Assembly: GCA_025084515.1 (NCBI GenBank)
Contig: JAJAGP010000222.1
Location: 434,001-498,000, forward strand
Direction of reading: 5' to 3'
Length of the DNA stretch: 64,000 nt
Source: Ancistrus triradiatus
Taxonomy: Eukaryota > Chordata > Actinopteri > Siluriformes > Loricariidae
The notes beneath the pieces were generated by a model that was given only the letters and a program-made list of their open reading frames with translations, was not told where the DNA came from and searched no databases. The position numbers were made by a program, and so were the translations under genes. Below are positions 1 to 11,200 of the stretch, piece after piece. The stretch's first letter is position 1. Each line of letters starts with the position of its first letter.

Positions 1-234
1 TCAGGTTAGCAGTAAGCGAACCAATTATCAAATCAGTAATTAGACTGTTGGTTTAATAGCCTTTTAAAAAGCAGTTGCTACGTTTCATGTTGGAGCAGCA
101 GCTGGAGATGGACTATTTGCTACTTTTCTTCAGAGGACTTTCAGTTTGGTTCCAGTTGTCACTTAATCCACTCTCAGAATGAGACCAAACTAATATGGCT
201 TATGGCCCTTTGCTCTTTGTCCATACTGAAATAT

Positions 235-1493
235 ACTCATTGACCAAAAAAAAACACCCCACACCCAGATAGAAATGTCGGCTTGCTGCAAAACTTGCAT
301 GCAGTTACGTCTCGGGCAGATATGTAAATGATTACAATTGTGGTCTGATTAGTCACTAGGTCTTGCCAAAAGAGGGCCTAAAAGTGATTCTTCCACTATA
401 AAAAGGCTCTTAGAGGCTACTTTTGGGTAGTGTACCACTTGGTAAGAGATCATTGACTGCTAGACATGCCTCTACGATGCATTCGAAGACATTTTACCCT
501 GTTGACAGGTACATCATTGAATGGAGAGAAACAGGATGGTCATTTTGACAAATTGTCCGCCATCTAGGCTGTCCTGACCTGGGTGTTAGGAGGTGTTGGG
601 AGCAGTGTTTCAGTGAGGGCATGTAAACACAAAGAACAGGCTCTTGACCTCACAGACAGACCACCAGTATAGAGGATCGTTTGATCTGCAGACAAGAACG
701 AGCATCTCCCACAGTTTTGTTGTCCACCATCCAGGCATTGGCGGTATTCCTACCCCTGACTCTGCCCGGACCATTTCCAAGTGCTTAGCAGAAGGAATTT
801 ATCTTTCATGGCACCCTTGCAGTGGTGTCATGAAACAGAAACCTGAACTGCCATGAACTCTAACCATACGGTCTTTAGTGACGAATCCAGGTTCTGTTTG
901 GGGTCTGAAGATGGTCAGGTTCAAGTATGAAGGCCTTGTGGTGAGTGCTTCAATCCTGCCTTTGTGGTGGAGCAACACACCATTGCATGTGACAGTTGGT
1001 CACCCTCTGGCAATGATATGAGGGACACTAACAACTCAGCGATATGTGCAGGACATCCTGCACCCACGTGTGTTGCCTCTCATGGCAGGTCTTCCCACTG
1101 GTATTTTTCAGCAAGGCTTTCCCAGGAATATCTCCACCAGATTGTAACACTTCCATGAGCTGCTCAGTTGCCAGATATATCCCCAGTTGAGCATTTATGG
1201 GACCAGTTGGGACAACAGCTTGGGCAACCTACAAGTGTACAGGATCTACCGACCCAGCTGCAACATTTCTGGGCAGATATGCCTCAGGATACCATATGGA
1301 ACCTGTTTGCCTCCATGCCCAAGTATAACTCATCTTGTACCCAGGCTAGAGGCAGCTTAACAGGATACTAGAGCCTCCTTTCAGTTGTACAGTTTTCCCC
1401 AATAAACGTACACATTATCATTACATTCACGTATATAATGTTTCATTCAATTTCAACACCTTCTTGGTGAGGTTTTTGTTTTGTCAGTGAATG
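235..1493 (+). mobile_element. Tc1-like element, decayed (family with ACTCATTGAC ends)
   Basis: The left end ACTCATTGACCAAAAAA and the right end TTTTGTCAGTGAAT are imperfect inverted repeats. Between them is a broken + strand transposase. Its C-terminal end, MPDISPVEHLWDQLGQQLGQ at 1168-1371, carries the Asp/Glu part of the Tc1 DDE signature. The N-terminal part starts near 465, and the reading frame is interrupted several times, so it is inactive. A second fragment of the family lies at 24390-24720. Confidence 0.85.
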
Positions 1494-2751
1494 CGTGTTG
1501 TCCAAAGACTACAATCTGCCCTACCAGCGTTCCATGATAACCCAGAAAGAATCGATGAGGCATATCAAAACACTCCTGTTGCCAAACACACATTGTTCAG
1601 CAAGCACCCCATGAGGTCCCACCACAAATAAAATAGAGAATAAAAGAAGTGAATGCTGAAGGCAAAAGGAAGGGAAGCTGCCGAGTTTCTAGAGGCTAGT
1701 CCTCAACTTGGAAAATGGACCTCTTTGACTGAGCAAAACACAGCGTTCGACAGCAGAGAGAGAAATTGAATATAAATTGTAGGTGGTCAGTCGAAGACGA
1801 GATCTAGACTATTTTGCCAAATCTCTCTGGTCTAGATCTGTCTCAAACTGCATTCTCCTCCAAGCCAGCACCTCAGGTCTGCGTCATATCCAGTTATTGA
1901 CTCCTCGAGGCAGTTTCTTCTGGGATTGTTAAGCCGCAAATCGATGAGCTGTCTGCCTTCATAAGCCGTTCCATTTTGTCCTTTGAGACGAGTCCACCTG
2001 TGGTTTACATTCAGACCATCATCCAGGCTTGCTTACCCATGTGCTCTTTTTTCATGTGTTCCCAAGGTGTTTTGTTTGTGGAACGGGAATGCGGCGTGGT
2101 TTTAATAAGGAGGCTATTTTGAGAAGTGGGCTGATGTTAATGTATCTTGCGACCTGGAGGCCCTGCTAATTTGCTTATGCAATCGGTGACCATGAAGGAA
2201 TTAATAATCTGGAGAGCTTTATTCTAAATTGGAATGCTGTCAGACAATTCCTGAATGGTTTGTGGTAATATTGGAATGGCCCTGCCCTGTCCAATATTAT
2301 TTCCAGTTCTTTGAAGCATGAAAAGACGTGAATATCAGCTTCAAAGCTCGTGATTCAAACCTTTCATTAATGCTTCAATGATGTGTTTAGAGGCCATGAA
2401 AAGGCTTGACTCTTTTCAGCCTTCATTAAGCCACTGTAGAATAATTTGGCCAGTATGTAAAGTTCTGGGAACATCATCAAAACAATGGGTTTGAGCCCCT
2501 GGGTTCCTGTAGAGCTCCCTTTTATTTGTTTATTAGAAACTTCTTCTGAAATTACAGCTGCCCTGCCGCACTGCACAGCTGACAGCAGATATTTGTCTTC
2601 TTTAAAACTGCAATCTATCCAGATAGAGAAACTGTGGATTATGGCTGTATTTGTGTTTTGTCACTTTCAGTGCATTATTCAGTAAATTACATGATATTCA
2701 AAATAAGGTTTGTGTTATGAGTTTGTCCATGTGTAGATGAATGTGTTTTCA
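1494..2751. other. Intronic sequence without repeat character; candidate conserved non-coding block
   Basis: No coding signal and no repeat family I recognise. From about 1860, and most strongly 2160-2690, the sequence is rich in TAAT-type homeodomain words (GGAATTAATAATC, TTCATTAATG), a CTTATGCAAT octamer-like word and CATTAAG/ATTTGC words, with no stop-riddled transposase remnants. This texture is common in vertebrate conserved non-coding elements. Conservation cannot be checked here. Confidence 0.4.
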
Positions 2752-3085
2752 GTCTATTCAGATTTATTTCTATAGCACTTTTTACAATGGAGCATTGTCT
2801 CAAAGCAACTTTACAATTTTAGATTATCTTCTAATATCTCAAACCAATCCTAAATTGAGCAAGCCTCGGGGGAAAAAAGACAGTCGCAAGGAAAAACTCC
2901 CTAAACATTGATGAAGAAACCTTAGGAGGACCAAGACTCAAAAATTCCTTGGTGGGAAAGTCCTTAGCATCACGTTGTCCACAGCCAACCAGATGAGGGA
3001 GGGAATTACTGCCCTCTGGCATGGCCTGGGCATGATGGGGCTGGTGCTGATGATGGAAACAGCTTGAGTGGAGCTGAAGTGGAGG
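2752..3085 (+). repeat. Interspersed repeat fragment (TTTATTTCTATAGCACTTTT type)
   Basis: Starts with a motif common in fish repeats (ATTTCTATAGCACTTTTTAC, then CTCAAAGCAACTTTACA). It continues with GGAAAAACTCCCTAAAC and a GAAACCTTAGGAGGACCAAG segment. A diverged copy lies at 63635-63800. Class is unknown to me. Confidence 0.6.
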
Positions 3086-3097
3086 AACATAAAACAA

Positions 3098-4491
3098 GTG
3101 TAAAACATAAAACAGAATACGATGATTTGCAAATCCTTTTCAACCCATATTCAATTGAATACTCTACAAAGACAAGGTATTTTATGTTCAACGGATAAAC
3201 TTTATTGTTTTATTGCAAATATTCACTCCTTTTGAATCTGATGCCTGCAACACGTTCCAAAACAGTTGGGACAGGGGCAACAAAGACTGGGAAAGTTGAG
3301 GAATGCCCATAAAACACCTGTTTGGAACATTCCACAGGTGAACAGGTTCATTGGAAGCAAGGATGGGGCGAGGTTCACCACAAATACCACAAATAGTCCA
3401 ACAGTGTAAGAACAACGTTTCTCTATGTGCAGTTCCAAAGAATTTAGGGACTTCATCATCTACAGTCCATAATATCATCAAAAGATTCAGAGAACGTGGA
3501 GAAATCTCTGCAGGTAAGCGGCAAGGCCGAAAACCAACATTGAATGCCTGTGACCTTCGATCCCTCAGGCAGCACTGCATTAAAAACTGACATCATTCTG
3601 TAACGGATATTACCACATGGGCTCAGGAACATCTCAGAAAACCACTGTCAGTGAACAACAGTTCGTCGCTCCATCTACAAGTGCAAGTTAAAACTCTGCC
3701 ATGCAAAGCGAAAGCCAGATATCAACAACACCCAGAAACCCCGACGGCTTCTCCGGACCGGAGCTCCTCTGAGATGGACTGAGGCAAAGTGGAAAAGTGT
3801 CCTGTGGTCTGACGAGTCCACATTTCAAATTGTTTTTGGAAATCATGGACGTCGTGTTCTCTGGGCCAAAGAGGAGAAGGACTGTCCGGCTTGTTATCAG
3901 TGCTAAGTTCAAACGCCAGCATCTCTGATGGTACGGGGGTGTGTTAGTGCCCATGGCATGGGTAACTGGCACATCTGTGATGGCATCATTAATGCTGAAA
4001 GGTACATAGAGGTTTTGGAGCAACATATGCTGCCATCCAAGCAACGTCTTTTTCAGGGACGTCTCTGCTTATTTCAGCAAGACAAAGCCAAGCCACATTC
4101 TTCGTAGTAAAAGAGTGCGGGTACTAGACTGAGTCCAGACCTGTCTCCCATTGAAAATGTGTGGTGCATTATGAAATGCGACAACGGTGACCCCGGACTG
4201 TTTAGCAACTGAAGTTGTATCTCAAGCAAGAATCTACAAAGCTTCAACAATGAGTGTCCTCAGTTCCCAAACACTCTGAGTGTTGTTAAAAGGAAAGTAA
4301 CACAGTGATAAACATGCTCCTGTCTCAACTTTTTTGGAACGCGTTGCAGGCATCAAATTCAAAATGAGTGTATATTTGCAAAAATCAATGAAGTTTTAGT
4401 TTGAACATTATATGTCTTGTCTTTGTAGTGTATTCAATTGGGTTGAAAAGGATTTGCAAATCATCGTATTCTGTTTTTATTTGTCTTACAC
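3098..4491 (+). mobile_element. Tc1-like element with long (~200 bp) inverted repeats
   Basis: The ends carry GATGATTTGCAAATCCTTTT and its reverse complement near 4445-4465. The inverted repeats extend inward through TTCAATTGAATAC / GTATTCAATTG and GCAACACGTTCCAAAA / TTGGAACGCGTTGCAGG. The + strand transposase is decayed. An N-terminal helix-turn-helix segment is at 3351-3590 (NLGTSSSTVHNIIKRFRERG), and a VLWSDEST-like catalytic region lies near 3800-3840. The frame is broken by stops and shifts. Confidence 0.87.
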
Positions 4492-4544
4492 GACGTCCCT
4501 ACATCGATTTTCATCTCCGCTCCTGTAGATGTCGCAGTACAGTG

Positions 4545-4695
4545 TGAAGTGATGTATTAGGGCGACTCAATTTTTTTCAGTGAACTGTCTGGAATATCGC
4601 AATATGCATCGTATCATGATATAATCGTATCGCAAACCTTGTATCGTGACGTTGAGCGTATCGTGAAGTCCTTTCCAATACCCACCCCTACTTCA
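4545..4695. repeat. MITE-like fragment with ATCGTATCG repeats
   Basis: Repeated GTATCG/ATCGTATCG words (AATATGCATCGTATCATGA, ATAATCGTATCGCAAACC, GAGCGTATCGTGAAG) ending CACCCCTA. Such sequences are typical of fish hAT-type non-autonomous repeats; the class is a guess. 4696-5086 is plain intron up to exon 1. Confidence 0.45.
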
Positions 4696-5086
4696 GAGGG
4701 GGTATGATGACTTTCTGTGAGCACTGTAAATTAGCCTCATACCTCTAGTGCACTACTAAAGACTCATCTTGGCTGATGTACGAGGGCTAAGAATAAAATC
4801 TTGGCTGGGGCTCAGTTTTAATATGAGGACTGCATTTTTCCTCCTGGATACACTGCTCTGAAGAGAAATTCATTATCATGTTGCGAGTGTCCTATTTGTT
4901 CGGAATAATTTAGATGAGCTGAAAGTAAGTTGTGGCTGTTTTTGTTATCAGCTAGGAGTGTATAAACAGTTTCCTTCTCGCTGATGTCTTAGCATAACAT
5001 TAAAATTTCCATTTTTTGAGAAATAAAGTGGGAGAAAAATAAACTGGCTTTAAGCAGTATAAATAAAACATCTCTCTTTTTTATAG

Positions 5087-5255
5087 GTCCAGCTGTCTCT
5101 GTACACATATCTGTCATCGGAGTTCATCGGCACTGCCACCATTTATAACACCATCAGACGTGTGGGGACGGTCCTGCAGCTCATGCACACCTTAAAGTAC
5201 TACTACTGGGCTGTTAACCCTGAACCCTGCAGCTCCATCTCTCCCAGAGGCCTCG
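5087..5255 (+). CDS. NBEA: NBEA exon 1 of window
   Basis: 169 nt, phase 0 in and phase 1 out. Acceptor TTTTTTATAG, donor CTCG|GTGAGT. Translation begins VQLSLYTYLSSEFIGTATIY and ends SSISPRGL, matching the conserved neurobeachin helical region. The start is an intron acceptor, not an initiation codon. Confidence 0.97.
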
Positions 5256-8200
5256 GTGAGTCTCCACATCCACACCTCTGCATTTCCCCCTTATTGACCA
5301 GAATAGAGTTTTCATCACTTCAACTTTTTTATTTGTAAATGCTTGCAGCATTTTTGGAAACAGCACCGCCACTGGTCCAAAGATTGGCATAATATTTCGT
5401 AAATATACAAATAGAACCAAATCCCAGGTACACATTTAAGTCATATACAGTACTGTGCAAAAGTCTTAGGCCACCATTACATTTGTTGTTTCAGCAATTC
5501 TATAATGACCATAGATAACATTATTTTGAAGATTAGACCCAAAAATTTCAACCTTGGGTTCGTCACTCCATAATAATGTTTTCCACTGAGCTTTTTAGCA
5601 CATCTTAGAATTAGATTTCTTAGCTGCTACTCTTGCACCTTTATCTAACTTCTTCAGGCTGTAAAAAGATCAAATTGATATCCTGATGAAGCTTCCAGAA
5701 GCTGCTATTACTCAAGTGTAAGGGAAGGTCACACTACATTCAGTACTTGCTAGTGTAGCCGATAGAATCTGATTTTTTTGGTCATTATATGTTTGCTAAA
5801 ACAATGGTATATCTAATCTAATCTAATGGTGGCCTAAGACTTTTGCACAGTACTGCATGTAAAGACATTTGGTGACCTTGTTGTTCCTTGGAGTTCTCCA
5901 ATTTCCCTTGGCATCCCAAAAACATGCTGGTTGGTGATTCTAAATTTTCCCAAGGTGTAAGTGACAGTGTGATTCCCTGCAGTGAACTTGTGCCCGGTCC
6001 AGGTTGTAATCTCACCTTTCCCCCAGTGTTTCTGAGATGGGCACAGACCCACCACAACCTAGACAGGATTAAGTGTTTAATAAAGATAAACTACATATAT
6101 ATTTTTCCCCCTCATATTTAAACCCTGTAATTTCCTGGTGAGGACTGTGGGAGGGTTCTGAACCTAGTGAAGAGGTGGAAGCATGCCCTTATAGAGATGC
6201 CAGTTCATTGCAGGATCAGCAGGAGTCACTGTTGCAGCAGATCTTCCACCTGACCTCCACTCCCTCAGATATTCGGTCACCAACCCGGGCTACCATGTTG
6301 CTGGATTACAGATTTGCTGCTGTGCCACCTGAGCACATCAGTAGTTAAAACAGTTTGTTAAACGTTTTATTTCAGCCTGTCCTAGTCAGGGTTGGGGAGT
6401 GGTGGGTGGGATGGAGGGATCCAGTGTCCATCCCGGAGAACTTAGGATGGAGGACCTGGCCAGAAGGCACCACCAGGACTCAAACTTGGGTGGATGTTTC
6501 TAGTAAATCTAATAGTACCTTGTAGTTTCCAGAAAATGTATATATCTTTGCTCAGGAGCCAATTTGAAAAGTGTACACAGGTTTTTGTCCCAGGCTTCAC
6601 CTCTGGAACAAAACCACCTCATAACTGCATTTTTGATTACACATTACAGCCACCATAGTGCTTTCAAACAGTACTTATTTTGTCCTGCTGTGTGGACGTC
6701 CATCACTCAGGACTGCTTTAAAGCCTCTGTTCTGCTCTGGTCTGGAACTAATGTATCAGCAAGAGACATGTAGCTGTTATAAAGACAGACAGAGGGTCAT
6801 TTCTGTTCCATCATTTTCACCACTTGACGACAGGCTGCCATTCAGGACACACATATATAGGGATTGATGGGTTATGGAAAGACCTCAGTTACCCTTCAGC
6901 AGCCATTATGTGTCTTTTCCTTGAGTCTTTTTGATAATTCAGTGTCTAGACTTGTCTTTGTATAAATCTGTTCAGTGACAGTATCTATTATTAAGAGCTC
7001 TGTAAATGAATGAGTAGTTGAACCTGTTTGTTTTGTCCACATGTATATAACTGAGCAAAAGTCTTAGGCCACCATTAGATTTGTTGTTTTAGCAATGCTA
7101 AAATATACCTATATAACATATTACTCAAGTGTAAGGGTAGCTCACACTGTTTTTTCTGGTTGTATTCTAATAAAAAGACTAAGTAATTGTACATGGTCAT
7201 TATAGCATTGTTAAAACAATGGTACACAGTGGTGCTTGAAAGTTTGTGAACCCTTTAGAATTTTCTATATTTCTGCATAAATATGACCTAAAACATCATC
7301 AGATTTTCACACAAGTCCTAAAAGTAGATAAAGAGAACCCAGTTAAACAGATGAGACAAAAATATTATACTTGGTCATTTATTTATTGAGGAAAATGATG
7401 CAATAATACACATTAGTGAGTGGCAAAAGTATGTGAACCTCTAAAATTAGCAGCTAATTTGAAGGTGAAATTAGTCTGGTGCTTTCAATCAATGGGATGC
7501 CAATCAGGTGTGGGGGCACCCTGTTTTATTTAAAGAACAGGGATCTATCAAAGTCTGCTCTTCACAACACATGTTTGTGGAAGTGTATCATGGCACAAAC
7601 AAAGGAGATTTCTGACGACCTGAGAAAGAGTTGCTGATGCTCATGAGGCTGGAAAAGGTTACAAATCCATCTCTAAAGAGTTTGGACTCCACCAATCCAC
7701 AGTCAGACAGATTGTGTAGAAATGGCGGAAATTCAAGACCATTGTTACCCACCCCAGGAGTGGTCAACCAACAAAGATCACTCCAAGAGCAAGGTGTGTA
7801 ATAGTTGGCGAGGTCACAAAGGACCCCAGGGTAACGTCTAAGCATCTGAAGGCCTCTCTCACATTGACTAATGTTAATGTTCATGAGTCCACCATCAGAA
7901 GAACACTGAACAACAATGGTGTGCATGGTAAGGCTGCAAGGAGAAAGCCACTGCTCTCCAAAAAGAACATCTGCAGTTTGCTAAAGATCCCGTGGACAAG
8001 CCAGAAGGCTATTGGAAGAATGTTTTGTGGACGGATGAGACCAAAATAGAACTTTTTGGTTTAAAAGAAAAGCATTATGTTTGGAGAAAGGAAAACACTG
8101 CATTCCAGCATAAGAACCTTATCCCATCTGTGAAACATGGTGGTGGTAGTATCATGGTTTGGGCCTGTTTTGCTGCATCTGGGGCAAGACGGCTTGTCAT

Positions 8201-11200
8201 CATTGATGTTACAATGAATTCTGAATGATATCAGGGAATTCTAAAGGAAAATGTCAGGACATCTGTCCATGAACTGAATCTCAAGAGAATGGTCTTGAAT
8301 TTCCTCCATTTGTACACAATCTGTCTGACTGTGGATTGGTGGAGTCCAAACTCTTTAGAGATGGTTTTGTAACATTTTCCAGCCTGATGAGCATCAACAA
8401 CTCTTTCTCAGGTCCTCAGAAATCTCATTTGTTCGTTCCATGATACACTTCTACAAACTTGTTGTGAAGAGCAGACTTTGATAGATCCCTGTTCTTTAAA
8501 TAAAACAGGGTGCCCACTCACACCTGATTCTCATAACATTGATTGAAAACACCTGACTTCACCTTCAAATGAACTGCTAATCCTAGAGGTTCACATACTT
8601 TTGCCACTCACTAATATGTAATATTGGATCATTTTTCTCAATAAATAAATAACCAAGTATAAAATTTTTGTCTCATTTGTTTAATTGAGTTCTCTTGATC
8701 TACTTTTAGGACATTTGTGAAAATCTGATGATGTTTTAGGTCATAAATATAGAAATATAGAAAATTCTAAAGGGTTCACAAACTTAAGCACCACTTTTTT
8801 TAGATGTGATATATTGATCATGTAATATATGAGCAAATAATTGTTTAGATAAACAATTTAGATAACATTGTAGCTCTCGAACATTAATCAAATAATCACG
8901 TTCTATTATTAAGCAGCTGGCCAGTTTTAACATTTAATAAGTTTCTCCAGAAAAGGGAAACATAAAAGCACCACTACTAATATATATAAGTTCCCAAAGG
9001 AAAGTTTTGTCAGTGGTGTGTGACAAAGCAGCTACATGCAGAATAGACGCATGCCTCAGAAAAGACGGAATAAGAAAAGGAGCTCTAAACAGTGATCGCT
9101 TCGTGAGCTCCACTTCCAACAGTCTGATCGCTTCTTGAGCTCCACAACACCAGATGCTGCCAAGGGAAGCCATTGTTCAGAGCTCAGAATTAGAAGAAAC
9201 TGTATGAGTGTGAGACATAATACTAGGCTTCCTATTGCATCATCAATTGAGCATCAAAAGTGATGGATAAACACATCGCTCAAGTGATCTGAAAGGATCA
9301 AAAACACAGAAGCACGACTTCAAAGGGATGAAGCTCAGAGTTGGCGAGAAAATGTTGCGTCTAAGGAACAGAGGTGAAATGATTTCGAGGCAATGCCATG
9401 TGAAGACCGAAATGCCAGGTTACTTGTTGCTCTCAGAATCAGGTGCTAGCATTCAGGCGAGTCTGATTGCTTCTCGAGATCCACAACACCAGATGCTGCT
9501 AAGGGAAGCCAGGGAACTGATGACAACTGATCCTCTGTCGCCCTTCCCTTCAATTCTGCCGTTCCAACCCTAGACTGGGACATGACAGATTTTTTGGGGC
9601 TCGTCCTAAGTATCATCATATACTCGCTGCGGTGGTCGTGCTACAGTATCTGAGCCCCTCGTGAAGTTGGACATGCCACAGCTGGATTGTGCTGAGCGCT
9701 GATGCTTCCTTCGTGGCACCATTTTATTTTGTTTTGTTATTTTTTGTGTTTGGAGGGAATCCTGAGAGGGGATTTTGGTCCCTGTCGGGGGTGCGCATCA
9801 AACATTAGGGCCTCGAGCGCGATGCTCCTCTGAAGACTTAGATGAGGTCTAGTTAGTGGAATTTCATAGGTTAGAGTATTTTAAATAACCCGAGTTGTAG
9901 TGGAAGCCTGCATTCTGTGATACTGCTGGCAAAATTCAGCAAGGATGCATCTTGTTCTTTTACTGTTCCTGAATCCCACTTGCACTTCTGTCTTCTTGTC
10001 AGGGTAAAACTCTAGTATGTATTGAATGCACTCGAGCAGAACTTTACTAGGGTGTGATGAGAGGGAAATGGTACAATACAGGTGTAATACAGACTGTATA
10101 AAACATTACAGAACCATTAATCATTATGTTCATCAGAGACTGGTCAGGGAAATGTCTGCTGAATATAATGTACTAAAATGAGATAACCAGACATACTTTC
10201 CCACAGTCCCTGACTTAAGTTTAGAACTTCTCATTGGCTGAAATTAGGCTCTCAGATTCTGCAAGGAACCTCGTCTCTAAGCAATTGAAGTGGTAATGAG
10301 GCAGTACAGCAGGAGATAACAGATGCGCTGTAGTTAATAACAGCCAGTAGATCAGTTTGTGTATGGTGGTTTAACCTTCATCTACAGCTCTTCCTGTTTA
10401 AAAATATTTTATTTCATAACTGTCAGAGTGCTGTTCAGGTTCAGCAAAAGGGCAAGTATGTAGTATGAATAAAACACACACACACATGCACACACAGACA
10501 GTTACGGCGCTCCATTTATGTTTCAATGGAAATGTTCCTGATAACCACCTGAACTATAAAAAAAAAAAAAAAAGCCTCAAGGCATTTATGACTTTTTAGA
10601 ACCGGAGTTTATCTATCCATCTCCTGTTCTTCACCAGCTCTTCTCTGAAAGCTGTTTATTGAAGTCATGTGCTGGGATGCGGACCGACAAAGATTTTATA
10701 TCACTTTTTATTTTAGGGCTAACATCACATTTAAAATAGTTGGTTCCAATGGCTTGCTCAAATACAGCCATGTAAGTGTACAATATGATTGTGGATTTTT
10801 ACTGCTGTAATAATTATAAGAAACTCAAAAAATAGAGTAGTGACTACCAGAGCTATGCATTTTTAAAGCAAAGTATTGATTTCATGAGGCACTCTAGTGT
10901 TTGTGACAATCTGCTGTCACACTATAAGGAACTATTCAAAGTCGTATGCAGTTCTGTCCATAATAATAATAGTAGAAATATTAATAATAAATTATCTAGA
11001 ACCTTTCATGATACCCAAGGCCATTTTACACAGGTGATAAGTACAGTAAAACAGAACAAATCAGAACAGGATCAAAAAGATGGAAGCCGGTGAAAATGCT
11101 GAGAGTAGAGATGGGTTTTTAGGTGAGTTTTTAACATGGAGATGGAGGTATTGAAACAGAGAAAGGGGAAGGGTGTTCCAGTCAGCACTAAAACATCTGC

